This document shows, piece by piece, positions 18,950 to 27,766 of a stretch of 64,000 nt of DNA. Source of the stretch: an uncultured Clostridia bacterium (GTDB lineage: Bacteria; Bacillota; Clostridia; TANB77; CAG-508); assembly GCA_934149075.1 (NCBI GenBank), contig CAKPDR010000002.1:1-64000 (forward strand), given 5' to 3'. The translations under genes were made by a program, and so were the position numbers. The notes beneath the pieces were generated by a model. That model searched no databases. It had not been told where the DNA came from and saw only the letters and a program-made list of their open reading frames with translations. The number at the start of each line of letters is the position of its first letter. The first letter of the stretch is position 1.

Positions 18950-19144
18950 TTAAATTTTTTTTATTTTCCACATATACAAGTGCTCTTTGCTTACTAAATT
19001 TCCTTTTTTCAATATATATGTAGCTGGAAGGCCATTTGAAACAATTTCTGCTTCTTCCTCAGTAAGACATAATCTTGGGTTATACCGTGTACCATTGAAA
19101 TATTCATTCATCTGTCGAAGTGCTTTTTCTGTTCTTTTATTCAT
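18950..19144 (-). CDS. Small protein of unknown function, 64 residues
   Basis: I do not recognise this protein. It is basic at the N-terminus (MNKRTEKALRQMNEYFNG) with the segment NPRLCLTEEEAEIVSNGLPA and a Lys-rich C-terminus. A strong GCAGGAGGTAAAAAAGATG start context and a downstream hairpin terminator support that it is real. It is placed between nrdD and the dehydratase-activase gene, with no obvious functional link. Confidence 0.65.
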   Translation of the reverse strand: MNKRTEKALRQMNEYFNGTRYNPRLCLTEEEAEIVSNGLPATYILKKGNLVSKEHLYMWKIKKI

Positions 19145-19289
19145 CTTTTTTACCTCCTGCTATACAGTTCAATGTTCATTCTAGTGGCAGTACAACTAAC
19201 TTCAATGTGTATCTTTGTGTTTTCAGTCTGAAAAAAAATATAACATTTATAACATTTATTATATAATACTTTTCTTTCAATGTCAAATT

Positions 19290-21416
19290 TTATAAATGTA
19301 AAACTCTTGACTTAATTTCTTTAGTTTTACCAACATTCCAGAAATTCTCTCCAAGATATCCACAAGTACGACGAACAACATTCATTTTAGAATGATCTTT
19401 ATTACCACATTGTGGACATTCCCACTCATTTTGATCATTTATAATCATTTCTCCATCATATCCACAAACTTGACAATAATCTGATTTAGTATTAAATTCT
19501 GCATATTGAATATTATCATATATAAACTTAACAACTTCTTCAAGTGCTTGTAGATTATTTTTCATATTAGGAACTTCCACATAAGATATTGCTCCACCCT
19601 GTGACATAGGTTGGAATTCACTTTCAAATTTAAGTTTACTAAATGCATCAATTTTTTCTCTAACATCAATATGATATGAATTTGTATAATATCCTTTATC
19701 TGTAACATCAGGAATATCCCCATATTTTTCTTTATCTATACGTGCAAATCTATAGCATAAACTTTCTGCAGGAGTTCCATATAGTGCAAATCCAATATTT
19801 GTTTCTTTTTTCCATTTTTGCACTGTTTCATTTAAATGCTTCATAACTTTTATTGCAAAATCATGACCTTCTTTTGTTGTATGAGAAACACCTTTCATTA
19901 TTTTTGTAAGTTCATATATTCCTATATACCCTAATGATATACTTGAATATCCTCCATATAAATATTTATCAATTTTTTCACCTTTTTTCAAACGTGCTAT
20001 TGCACCATTTTGCCAGTGAACAGGTGATATATCAGATTTTGTTCCTAGTAATGCATAATGTCTGCACATTAGAGCCTCTTTACATAGCTCTAGTCTTACA
20101 TCAAATTCTTTCCAGAATTTTTCTTCATCACCACCAACAGCAAGTCCTATTTGTGGTAAGTTGATACTTACAACACCTTGATTAAATCTTCCTTCAAATT
20201 TATAATTTCCATTTTCGTCTTTCCAAGGTGCTAAAAAGCTTCTACATCCCATTGGGCTAAATACATTTCCTTCATAATTTTCTTTCATCTTTTTAGCTGA
20301 TATATAGTCAGGATACATTCTCTTTGCTGAACATTTTACTGCTAATTTTGTTAAATAATCATATTTTCCACCTTTTAGACAGTTATGTTCATCTAATACA
20401 TATATTAGTTTTGGGAATGCTGGTGTTACATATACACCTACTTCATTTTTTATTCCTTGAATTCTTTGTTTTAAAATTTCTTCTATTATCATCGCATTTT
20501 CTTCAATGTATTCATCATCTGGCTCTAAGTGTAAAAATAATGTTACAAATGGTGATTGTCCATTAGTTGTCATTAATGTATTTATTTGATATTGAATTGT
20601 TTGTACACCTGCTGCTAATTCTTCTTTTACTCTATCTTTTACTAATTCTTCTATCGTTTGTTTTGGCAATTTTCCGCCATATTTTTCTGTTATTCTCTTT
20701 TGGAATTTATCATGACTTCTTCTTAAATATTTTCCTAAATGTTTCATATCTACAGATTGTCCACCATATTGATTACTTGCGACTGATGCTATTATTTGTG
20801 TTGTTACAGTACATGCTACTTGGAAGCTTTTTGGACTTTCTATCATTTTTCCATTCATTGCTGTTCCATTGTCTAACATATCTCCAATATTTATTAAACA
20901 ACAATTAAATATTGGTTGTACAAAATAATCCATGTCGTGAAAATGTAAAATTCCTTCTTCATGTGCCTTTGTTATTTTTTCTGGTAGTAAAATTCTTCTT
21001 GTTAAATCTCTTGAAACTTCTCCTGCTATATAATCTCTTTGTGTTGATGCAAGTACTGTATTTTTATTTGAATTTTCTTCTGCCAATTCTTTATTTTCAT
21101 TTCTTATTAGTCCCAATATTGATTCATCTGTTGTATTTGATTTCCTTACTAATGCTCTTGTATATCTATAAACTATATATTTTTTAGCTAATTCATATTT
21201 ATCTAATTCCATTAATTTTTCTTCAATTACATCTTGGATATCTTCAACTAGCATTCTTTTTTTACCTAATTCTTCTATATATGCTATAATTTCATTTATT
21301 TCACTTTTTGTTGCTTTTTCTCTTCCTCTTACTTCTTTATTAGCTTTTTCGATTGCAAGTTGAATTTTATCTCTATCAAATTCAATTGTTCTTCCGTCTC
21401 TTTTTATAACTTTCAT
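19290..21416 (-). CDS. nrdD: Anaerobic (class III) ribonucleoside-triphosphate reductase
   Basis: NrdD reduces NTPs to dNTPs with a glycyl radical and works only without oxygen. The 708-residue protein begins with an ATP-cone domain (MKVIKRDGRTIEFDRDKIQLAIEKA). The C-terminus has a Zn site of four cysteines (CQVCGYDG...CPQCGN) and the glycyl-radical motif RRTCGYLGE, in which the Gly would carry the radical. The start follows AAAGGAATGGGGTAAG; a longer in-frame ATG is poorly supported. The activase gene nrdG is not next to it. The upstream region is shared with a divergent Crp-family regulator and contains two palindromes. Confidence 0.95.
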   Translation of the reverse strand: MKVIKRDGRTIEFDRDKIQLAIEKANKEVRGREKATKSEINEIIAYIEELGKKRMLVEDIQDVIEEKLMELDKYELAKKYIVYRYTRALVRKSNTTDESILGLIRNENKELAEENSNKNTVLASTQRDYIAGEVSRDLTRRILLPEKITKAHEEGILHFHDMDYFVQPIFNCCLINIGDMLDNGTAMNGKMIESPKSFQVACTVTTQIIASVASNQYGGQSVDMKHLGKYLRRSHDKFQKRITEKYGGKLPKQTIEELVKDRVKEELAAGVQTIQYQINTLMTTNGQSPFVTLFLHLEPDDEYIEENAMIIEEILKQRIQGIKNEVGVYVTPAFPKLIYVLDEHNCLKGGKYDYLTKLAVKCSAKRMYPDYISAKKMKENYEGNVFSPMGCRSFLAPWKDENGNYKFEGRFNQGVVSINLPQIGLAVGGDEEKFWKEFDVRLELCKEALMCRHYALLGTKSDISPVHWQNGAIARLKKGEKIDKYLYGGYSSISLGYIGIYELTKIMKGVSHTTKEGHDFAIKVMKHLNETVQKWKKETNIGFALYGTPAESLCYRFARIDKEKYGDIPDVTDKGYYTNSYHIDVREKIDAFSKLKFESEFQPMSQGGAISYVEVPNMKNNLQALEEVVKFIYDNIQYAEFNTKSDYCQVCGYDGEMIINDQNEWECPQCGNKDHSKMNVVRRTCGYLGENFWNVGKTKEIKSRVLHL

Positions 21417-21531
21417 CTTACCCCATTCCTTTCTACAATGCAAACCTTTGAGTAGAGCTATTTTGCGTATTTTTTTAATCTCTTGTGTTTGTTTTGTATG
21501 TACTTATTATACATTTATTTTCTAAAAAAAC

Positions 21532-21547
21532 TGTTGCAAAAGCAACA
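21532..21547. promoter_or_regulatory. Palindrome TGTTGCAAAAGCAACA in the nrdD promoter
   Basis: Two perfect 6-bp arms surround AAAA. Taking TATAAT on the minus strand (21506-21511) as the nrdD -10, the centre falls near -40, overlapping a poor -35. This is the place for a class II activator or a repressor. Confidence 0.45.
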
Positions 21548-21551
21548 AAAA

Positions 21552-21569
21552 TGAAATATAATTATTTCA
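21552..21569. promoter_or_regulatory. Crp/Fnr-like operator TGAAATATAATTATTTCA between nrdD and crp-type gene
   Basis: Arms TGAAAT/ATTTCA with a 6-bp centre match the TGAnnnnnnnnnnTCA spacing style of Crp/Fnr sites. The centre is about 40 bp upstream of the inferred start of the regulator gene (TATAAT at 21588-21593, no good -35) and about 61 bp upstream of the inferred nrdD start, both classic activator positions. Confidence 0.45.
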
Positions 21570-21654
21570 AAATTCCATAATTTTTAGTATAATAATTATG
21601 TCGAATTTTGTACCTTTTGTGGCACACGATTTTGATAATTTAGAGGTGATTTTT

Positions 21655-22284
21655 ATGGATACTAATTTTGATAAAAAAATTTTTATAAATAATTTCGTTA
21701 ATAATTGTAATAAAATTCAAATAAAAAAATTTGTCAAGGATGAAATTGTAACAACATATATAGAAAAACGTAATCAACTTTGTATAGTTTTATCAGGCGA
21801 AGTAGATTTGATAAGATATGATGTTAATGGTAATAAAACAATAATTAGTCATTTTGTTACTGATGATGTATTTGGAGAAGTTTTTTATCCAGCAAATACA
21901 AATAATGAGCTTTTTGCTGTTGCTCGTAAAAATTCTGAAGTATTATTTTATACATATGATTCTTTGCTTACTAAATGTAGGCGTAATTGTGATTTTCATA
22001 AAACTCTTACAAATAGTCTAAGTGAACTTTTTTTGAATAACATTATTGAATTAAATTTGCGTATCGAATTACTTACAAAAAGAAGTACCAGAAGTAAAAT
22101 TCTTTCTTATTTTGATATTCTCTCAAAAGGTTCTCTAAGGAAAACTTTTACTTTACCATATTCTTATACAGATTTAGCAGATTTTTTAAGTGTTGATAGA
22201 AGCGCTATGATGAGAGAATTCAAGCTTTTAATAGATGATGGTTTTATACAGAAAAATGGTAGCAAAATTACTTTATTGTATTAA
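21655..22284 (+). CDS. Crp/Fnr-family transcriptional regulator
   Basis: The 209-residue protein has an N-terminal cyclic-nucleotide-binding-like beta roll (QLCIVLSGEVDLIRYDVNGNKTII) and a C-terminal winged helix with the recognition region YTDLADFLSVDRSAMMREFKLL. No N-terminal cysteine cluster like that of Fnr is visible, so the signal is not evident. The start at 21655 follows AGAGGTGA; an upstream in-frame ATG at 21598 lacks a site. It is divergent from nrdD with 238 bp between start codons, and palindromes in that gap suggest it regulates nrdD and itself. Confidence 0.88.
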   Translation: MDTNFDKKIFINNFVNNCNKIQIKKFVKDEIVTTYIEKRNQLCIVLSGEVDLIRYDVNGNKTIISHFVTDDVFGEVFYPANTNNELFAVARKNSEVLFYTYDSLLTKCRRNCDFHKTLTNSLSELFLNNIIELNLRIELLTKRSTRSKILSYFDILSKGSLRKTFTLPYSYTDLADFLSVDRSAMMREFKLLIDDGFIQKNGSKITLLY

Positions 22285-22348
22285 TATTTGAGGTATAATT
22301 TTAAAAAAATTGCATATTAATTAAAAAAGACATTTTGGAGGTCTTGAT

Positions 22349-23584
22349 ATGCAAAAATTGAAATTTATTTGTTACATCTTAATAATTACTTTGATATTTT
22401 TACCTTTACATTGTTCTGGTTTTTCGGAATATTATACATGGTCTGTCCTAGATCAATTAATACCTACATCAACAGCTCTAGTAGAAAGTAATAACATATC
22501 AGATAATAACTTTTTAAATTTAGAAGCTGAATCTGCTATTTTAATTGAGCAAAACAGTGGAAAAATTCTATATGAACATAATATTCATGAAAAACTACAT
22601 CCTGCAAGTGTGACAAAAGTTATGAGTCTTTTGCTTATTATGGAGGCTCTAGACAGTGGAAAAATAACGCTTGATACCCAAATTCCATGTAGTAGTAACG
22701 CTGCAAGTATGGGTGGCTCTCAAATTTGGCTTGACACAACCGAAACATTGAGTGTAAATGATATGTTAAAAGCTATTGCTGTTGTAAGTGCAAATGATTG
22801 CGTAATGGCCCTTAGTGAGTATCTTGGTGGGACAGAAGAAGGTTTTGTCCAAATGATGAACAATAGAGCTAAGGAACTTGGAATGAATGATACAACATTT
22901 AAAAATTGCCATGGGCTTGATGAAGATGAACATTTAACTTCTGCACATGATATAGCATTAATGTCAAGGGAACTTTTAATGAATCATCCTTCTATTACTA
23001 ATTATTCAACAATCTGGACAGATACATTACGAGATGGTAAATCTGCACTTTCAAATACCAATAAATTAGTACGAAATTATGCTGGTTGTACAGGTTTAAA
23101 AACAGGCTCTACCTCTCTTGCATTATTTAATCTTTCAGCATCTGCCACAAGAGATGGCTTATCACTAATTGCTGTTGTAATGAAAGCTCCTACCTCTGCT
23201 CTTCGCTTTAGTAATGCTACAAGTCTTTTAGATTATGGTTTCAGTAATTATTCGTATAAATGTTTTGGAAATCAAGGAGAAACTGTAAAACAAATTGCTG
23301 TAACAAAAGGGTTATCTAAAACTGTAAATGCTGTTTATGAAACTTCTCCATCTTTTCTATTAAAAAAAGGTGAAGAATCAGGAATTACTTACGAAATTAA
23401 TTTAAATGAATCTGTTCAAGCACCTATCTCTCAAGGTCAAATTCTTGGAACTATAAAATATTATTTAAATGGTTCTGAACTTGGAAGTGTTAATCTAGTT
23501 GCTGAAACCTCTGTTGATAAAATTCAATTGCTTAATATGACAAAACATATTGTTAATAACTGGTTTACTTTACTGCGTATTTAA
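22349..23584 (+). CDS. D-alanyl-D-alanine carboxypeptidase (DacF-type, class A PBP5/6)
   Basis: The enzyme removes the terminal D-Ala from peptidoglycan stem peptides outside the membrane. A signal sequence (KFICYILIITLIFLPLHCSG) precedes the catalytic motifs: SVTK within HPASVTKVMSLL, SAN within VVSANDCVMALS, and KTG within GLKTGSTSLA. The PBP5 C-terminal domain follows to residue 411. The start has TTTTGGAGGTC upstream. DacF-like paralogues act in spore cortex or vegetative wall trimming; which applies here cannot be told from sequence. Confidence 0.92.
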   Translation: MQKLKFICYILIITLIFLPLHCSGFSEYYTWSVLDQLIPTSTALVESNNISDNNFLNLEAESAILIEQNSGKILYEHNIHEKLHPASVTKVMSLLLIMEALDSGKITLDTQIPCSSNAASMGGSQIWLDTTETLSVNDMLKAIAVVSANDCVMALSEYLGGTEEGFVQMMNNRAKELGMNDTTFKNCHGLDEDEHLTSAHDIALMSRELLMNHPSITNYSTIWTDTLRDGKSALSNTNKLVRNYAGCTGLKTGSTSLALFNLSASATRDGLSLIAVVMKAPTSALRFSNATSLLDYGFSNYSYKCFGNQGETVKQIAVTKGLSKTVNAVYETSPSFLLKKGEESGITYEINLNESVQAPISQGQILGTIKYYLNGSELGSVNLVAETSVDKIQLLNMTKHIVNNWFTLLRI

Positions 23585-23616
23585 AACAAAAATCTTACTA
23601 TATGAATGGCATAGTT

Positions 23617-23645
23617 ATAATTCACAGCCATTAAAAATATTATTT
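23617..23645. repeat. Possible solo end of the large palindromic element
   Basis: AATTCACAGCCATTAAAAAT followed by ATTA resembles the outer end of palindrome copy B (AATTCACAGTCCTAAAAATA) and copy A (GATTCACAGTTATTAAAAT). Only this outer ~25 bp is present, downstream of the carboxypeptidase gene. It may be a relic of a third copy or chance AT-rich similarity. Confidence 0.3.
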
Positions 23646-23740
23646 ATATTTTTTCTCCAAAAGCTCTTGTTTTTTTTAGAATTATATGGTAAACTAATTT
23701 ATAGTCATGTTTATTTAAAAAATAGGAGGTGTATTTAATC

Positions 23741-23938
23741 ATGGCAAAATGTGAAATTTGTGAAAAAGCAGCAATTCATGGAAATAAATTAAGTATAACT
23801 CGTTCTCATATAAGTAAAAGATCTCCACGTACTTGGAAACCAAACTTAAGAACAGTAAAAGCTGATGTTGATGGAGAAATCAAAAAAATTCATGTATGTG
23901 CTAAATGTTTGAAAAACGGAAAAGTTAAAAGAGCATAA
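23741..23938 (+). CDS. rpmB: 50S ribosomal protein L28
   Basis: The 65-residue protein is a standard bacterial L28 (MAKCEICEKAAIHGNKLS...SKRSPRTWKPNLRTVK) of the large ribosomal subunit. It retains the zinc-binding cysteine pairs CEIC near the N-terminus and CAKC near the C-terminus, the C+ form. The start at 23741 lies behind AGGAGGTG. A strong terminator follows directly. Confidence 0.97.
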   Translation: MAKCEICEKAAIHGNKLSITRSHISKRSPRTWKPNLRTVKADVDGEIKKIHVCAKCLKNGKVKRA

Positions 23939-23970
23939 AAAAAACGCTTATTAAAAAGCGTTTTTTTTAT
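23937..23970 (+). terminator. Terminator of rpmB
   Basis: AAAAACGCTT and AAGCGTTTTTT form the stem, followed by a T-run. It lies immediately after the rpmB stop codon and can also serve the convergent RNHCP gene. Confidence 0.9.
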
Positions 23971-23975
23971 ATAAA

Positions 23976-24293
23976 TTAATTATGCTTTGCACTCAATTTT
24001 ATAATCTCATCCATATCATCATCTTCTGCCATTTTATTCTTACGTATTGCCCCACATTTTTTACATTTAAAAACAATAATATATCCTTTCTTAGAATTTG
24101 TTTCTAAACCTATTGGTTCTAGAATACCATGACATTCTTCTGCTCTATCTCCTGGATTTATGTCTAAATGCTTAGAATGCAAACAATATGGACAATGATT
24201 TCTACATGTATATCCTAATTTAGGAACCTTTTTCCCACAGTATTCGCATATAAATTCTTCATCTATTTTTGTAAATTTACTTTTTTCTAACAT
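23976..24293 (-). CDS. RNHCP-domain zinc-binding protein
   Basis: The 105-residue protein contains the RNHCP motif block CRNHCPYCLHSKHLD followed by PGDRAEECHG and a second CxxC zinc site (FKCKKCG), plus an N-terminal CEYCGK. The family is small, zinc-binding and of unknown role; it is often next to translation genes. The start at 24293 lies behind AGAAAGGATG; the longer frame would run into the repeat pair. It is convergent with rpmB. Confidence 0.85.
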   Translation of the reverse strand: MLEKSKFTKIDEEFICEYCGKKVPKLGYTCRNHCPYCLHSKHLDINPGDRAEECHGILEPIGLETNSKKGYIIVFKCKKCGAIRKNKMAEDDDMDEIIKLSAKHN

Positions 24294-24313
24294 CTTACAT
24301 CCTTTCTGTTCAT

Positions 24314-24367
24314 GGGTGTCCCTACTGGTAACGTTTTTTACCAAACATGGGTGTCCCCACTGGTAAA
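24314..24367. repeat. Second locus of the 19-bp motif pair, 35-bp period
   Basis: GGGTGTCCCTACTGGTAA (24314-24331) and GGGTGTCCCCACTGGTAAA (24349-24367) repeat the arrangement found at 19-72 with identical 35-bp spacing and orientation. The spacer forms TGGTAA/TTACCA. The second copy touches the stop codon of the nucleoside kinase gene (24368), as the first locus nearly touches that of relA. Confidence 0.6.
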
Positions 24368-25975
24368 CTATCCCTTAAAATCTCCCCCTCCAAGAAATTC
24401 TTTTATCAAAGAATTAGATGGAACTAAATCTTTTGATATAGGTTCAAAATATCTCAATATCTCTAACAACCTTTGAGCTTCTGCATACTCTGGTTCATCA
24501 TTAGTTATTTGTTCAAGTAAAGGAACTGCTTCATTTTTTAGTACTCCAAGCTCATATATTAAAGATGTATTAAAAATACTATCAGCTTGTTCTTGAAATG
24601 GGAATATATTTTTTTCCTCACCTTTATTTACATTATCCCAAGTTGCAATTGTATCTTTAGCTGAATATCCTCTGAATTGATTATCTCTTACCATTCTTCT
24701 AACTAATCTTGTATCTGTTGTAGATATTCTATTAAAAGCATCCATATTAAGAACTGTTAAAGCACTTATGTAGATTTTATATTTTTGATCTTGTGATATT
24801 TTCTCTGTTAATTTATCATTTAAACAGTGAATTCCTTCAATTACAAGTACATCATCTTTTTGCATTTTAACTTTATTTCCATTATATTTTTTCTTTCCTT
24901 CATGGAAATCAAATTCTGGCATTTCTATTTCTTCTCCATTTAATAATGCTAATAAATGTTTATTAAACAACTCTATATCTATTGCATCTATACTTTCAAA
25001 ATCATATTCTCCCTTTTCATTTAACGGTGTTTGTTCTCTTTCTACAAAGTAATTATCTACTGATATTGTTACAGGTCTTAATCCATTTATTCTAAGTTGA
25101 ATTCCTAATCTCTGTGCAAAAGTTGTTTTTCCTGAAGATGATGGACCTGCAATCAAAATCATTTTTACACCTTGTCTTGCTACAATTTTATCAGCAATTT
25201 GAGATATTTTTTTCTCATGTAATGCTTCTGATAATAATATTAAATATTTTATTTTATCTTCTTTTACTGCTTTATTTAATCTATAAACTGTTCCTACATT
25301 TAGCACTTTGTATATAGTTTCATATTCTTGTAATGCCCATAACAATTTCTTTGTTTCTTTAAATTCTGGCAAATTATTCACATCATTTGAAGTTGGATAT
25401 CTAAGCAAAAATCCATTACTATATTTTTGTAAATCAAATAATTTTGCAACTCCTGTATGTGTTGCAATTATTTCATAAAAATAATTAAAATAATTGTCAC
25501 AGTAATACATATTTATATCTTCTTTTTCTTCCAAATCAAATTGTAGTCTTCCTTTTGGAGTATTTGTTTCCTTATAAAATTTTTCTGCTTCTTCTCTTGT
25601 CATTGTTCTTTTTTCTATTTTTAAATTTCTATCAATTATTTCTTGCATTTTTGCTTTTACTTTTTCCATCATTTCCTCTGTTACGTCCATATTCTCTATG
25701 TCGCAATACATTGCATTTGACAATTGATAGTTTACAATTACATGTGCTTCTGGATATATATTCCAAAATGCTTTTCCCATAATATATGTCAATGTTCTTC
25801 TGTATATTTTCATTCCTTCTTTTGAATTTATTTGGATTAATTCTATCTTTCCATTTGTATCAACTAAATCATCTAAGTTTTTATATTCATTGTTGTACTT
25901 GGCTCCAACTACTGGGTATTCACTTTTTTCTATTTCTTCTTTCATTAATTCTGATATTTTTATTTTTTCTTCCAT
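24368..25975 (-). CDS. Uridine kinase-like nucleoside kinase with N-terminal TGS/SAD-type region
   Basis: The 535-residue protein combines an N-terminal region resembling the TGS and second additional domain of threonyl-tRNA synthetase with a C-terminal uridine kinase/phosphoribulokinase P-loop domain (LIAGPSSSGKTTFAQRLG, Walker A). DDVLVIEGIHCLN and RLVRRMVRDNQFRGY are typical of this clostridial group. The product probably phosphorylates a nucleoside; the substrate is unproven. The start at 25975 (MEEKIKIS) follows GGGAAGAGA; an earlier ATG has no site. The C-terminus ...IKEFLGGGDFKG ends right at the repeat pair. Confidence 0.85.
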   Translation of the reverse strand: MEEKIKISELMKEEIEKSEYPVVGAKYNNEYKNLDDLVDTNGKIELIQINSKEGMKIYRRTLTYIMGKAFWNIYPEAHVIVNYQLSNAMYCDIENMDVTEEMMEKVKAKMQEIIDRNLKIEKRTMTREEAEKFYKETNTPKGRLQFDLEEKEDINMYYCDNYFNYFYEIIATHTGVAKLFDLQKYSNGFLLRYPTSNDVNNLPEFKETKKLLWALQEYETIYKVLNVGTVYRLNKAVKEDKIKYLILLSEALHEKKISQIADKIVARQGVKMILIAGPSSSGKTTFAQRLGIQLRINGLRPVTISVDNYFVEREQTPLNEKGEYDFESIDAIDIELFNKHLLALLNGEEIEMPEFDFHEGKKKYNGNKVKMQKDDVLVIEGIHCLNDKLTEKISQDQKYKIYISALTVLNMDAFNRISTTDTRLVRRMVRDNQFRGYSAKDTIATWDNVNKGEEKNIFPFQEQADSIFNTSLIYELGVLKNEAVPLLEQITNDEPEYAEAQRLLEILRYFEPISKDLVPSNSLIKEFLGGGDFKG

Positions 25976-26194
25976 TTTTAATCTCTTCCCTTCTGTGTAA
26001 TTCATGCTATAAATTCATTCTCAAATTATTATTACTTCGTATATAAATTAATTTTCAAACATACATATTTTACTATATCTGCTTTTTAAAAGCAATATCT
26101 TATTTAATACTTTGTCAATAATTTTTATAATAAATACTATGAAAATACAAGCAAACATAAAAAATGTTTACTTGTATTTATGCTTTTTACATTA

Positions 26195-26815
26195 TTAATT
26201 TTCATAATTATTATTTATATTCATACAAGAACAATCATTCATGTAAAATTTTTTTTCAGTAAGTTTATCCTGAACTCCTCTTAACGCTTCTCCAAATCTT
26301 TGAAAATGAACTACTTCTCTTTCTCTAAGAAAACGAAGTGGATCAACAACGTCGGGATTATCTCTACATAAATCTATTAATTTTTCATAAGTTGCTCTTG
26401 CTTTTTGTTCTGCAGCTAAATCTTCTTGAAGATTTGCTATTGCATCACCTTTACATGCTAAACAATTTGCATTAAATGGCACTCCTGCTGCTGATTGAGG
26501 ATATATATCTACTCCATGATCTGTATAATATGCTCCTAATCCTGCAGTCTCAATCTCTTCAATTGAAGCGTTTTTAGTTAATTGATGCACAATGGTTCCA
26601 ACCATTTCTAAGTGAGCTAATTCTTCTGTACCTATATCATTTAAAATAGCTTTTGCTTTTTCATCCGGCATTCCAAATCTTTGAGACAAATATCTAAGAG
26701 AAGCTGCAAGTTCTCCATCTGGACCACCATACTGGCTGATTATAACTTTAGCAAGTCTTGGATCTGTGCATTTAATATTAATTGGGTATTCTAAAACTTT
26801 ATTATACGTCCACAT
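26195..26815 (-). CDS. cotJC: Spore coat protein CotJC (manganese-catalase-like)
   Basis: CotJC is a ferritin-like, manganese-catalase family protein of the inner spore coat. The 206-residue product starts MWTYNKVLEYPINIK and shows the di-metal carboxylate/His pattern ELAAS, GTEELAHLEMVGTIV, LAAEQKARATYEKLI and EREVVHFQRFGEAL. The start codon overlaps the cotJB stop as TAATG, indicating translational coupling. It is the last gene of cotJABC and runs toward a 200-bp gap without further genes. Confidence 0.95.
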   Translation of the reverse strand: MWTYNKVLEYPINIKCTDPRLAKVIISQYGGPDGELAASLRYLSQRFGMPDEKAKAILNDIGTEELAHLEMVGTIVHQLTKNASIEEIETAGLGAYYTDHGVDIYPQSAAGVPFNANCLACKGDAIANLQEDLAAEQKARATYEKLIDLCRDNPDVVDPLRFLREREVVHFQRFGEALRGVQDKLTEKKFYMNDCSCMNINNNYEN

Positions 26816-27138
26816 TAAACAATTCCTCCTTCCCAAGGCCATGGTTCCTCAAGCCATCTCCACTTATTGCAAGGGAATTGTATTGTTAAAGGACCATAAA
26901 CTTTTTGATATTTATCAGTTAATTCTCTGTATTCTTTGCAATATTTTCTGTGTAAGCAAAGAGCTTTTTCGTCATCAGGATGTGTATCTAAATATAACCC
27001 CAATTCAATTATAGCAAAATTTAAACATTTAATTCTTTCTAACATCCCTGCTCTTGTTTGATTAAACTCATTACATTCACATTCTGATATATTCTTATTT
27101 TGCATGCAATTGCAATTTCTATTTTCTTCTTCTAACAT
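26815..27138 (-). CDS. cotJB: Spore coat protein CotJB
   Basis: The 107-residue product contains the CotJB core MLERIKCLNFAIIELGLYLDTHPDDEKAL and ends with the typical KWRWLEEPWPWEGG. A Cys/Asn-rich leader of about 30 residues precedes the core. It overlaps cotJA by 7 bp and cotJC by 1 bp, so the three are one translationally coupled operon made in the mother cell during sporulation. Confidence 0.95.
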   Translation of the reverse strand: MLEEENRNCNCMQNKNISECECNEFNQTRAGMLERIKCLNFAIIELGLYLDTHPDDEKALCLHRKYCKEYRELTDKYQKVYGPLTIQFPCNKWRWLEEPWPWEGGIV

Positions 27139-27494
27139 TTATTGCACCCCTTTCCAATGGTATTTGTTGCCTCTAAGAATTCATTTACCCTCATAGATTG
27201 GCAAGGCATATATGGACTTACTAATTCAGGAAATATAGTACCCATTTTTAAACCAATACATGGCTTAAATGTCTTATCCATAAATTGCCATGGGACATAA
27301 CTTTGTGCAAGCATTGGATTTTCCGGAAATACTCCTACTTCGTATTCTTCGTCAAATCCACATTCACATTGATCTTCATTATATTCTTCGTAATTGCATG
27401 GACATACATTCTCGCATTTATCTTCAATTACATTATTATTGCAATTTGAATTATTGTTCATGCAACAACATTTTTGATATCTACGCCTAAACAT
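27132..27494 (-). CDS. cotJA: Spore coat associated protein CotJA-like, Cys-rich
   Basis: The C-terminal half has the CotJA signature NPMLAQSYVPWQFMDKTF followed by GLKMGTIFPELVSPY. The N-terminal ~55 residues are extended, rich in Cys, Asn and Glu (several CC and CxC pairs), more than in the Bacillus protein; such Cys could cross-link in the coat. The start at 27494 follows AAGGAGGATTAAT. A possible sigma-E type -10 (CATATTAT on the minus strand near 27530) is weak evidence for mother-cell expression. Confidence 0.88.
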   Translation of the reverse strand: MFRRRYQKCCCMNNNSNCNNNVIEDKCENVCPCNYEEYNEDQCECGFDEEYEVGVFPENPMLAQSYVPWQFMDKTFKPCIGLKMGTIFPELVSPYMPCQSMRVNEFLEATNTIGKGCNKC

Positions 27495-27653
27495 ATTAAT
27501 CCTCCTTCTTAAATTATATATTACATAATATGACAAAATCCTAAAATATGTGTTATTAAGAATTTTTTTAAAAAACTTTAAAATTTTTTAAAAAAGTGTT
27601 GACATTTCATTTCAAATAGGTTATACTAAGAACTGCGTTAAGCAATGGAACAT

Positions 27654-27730
27654 GCTCCCATAGCTCAGTTGGTCAGAGCAACCGGCTCATAACCGGTGGG
27701 TCCTAGGTTCAAGTCCTAGTGGGAGCACCA
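27654..27730 (+). tRNA. tRNA with CAT anticodon (elongator Met, or lysidine-modified Ile)
   Basis: A complete cloverleaf: acceptor GCTCCCA/TGGGAGC, D arm AGCTCAGTTGGTCAGAGC, anticodon stem CCGG around CTCATAA, T arm CTAGG-TTCAAGT-CCTAG, discriminator A and an encoded CCA. The first base pair is G-C, so it is not the initiator. Sequence alone does not settle Met against Ile2. Confidence 0.9.
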
Positions 27731-27766
27731 TTTTTTATTACATAATTTATTTGTAATAAAACTTTC

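Noticed and set aside
21440..21600. NrdR boxes upstream of nrdD
   Set aside because: No pair matching the ACACWATATWTTGTGT-type consensus is present; the palindromes differ.
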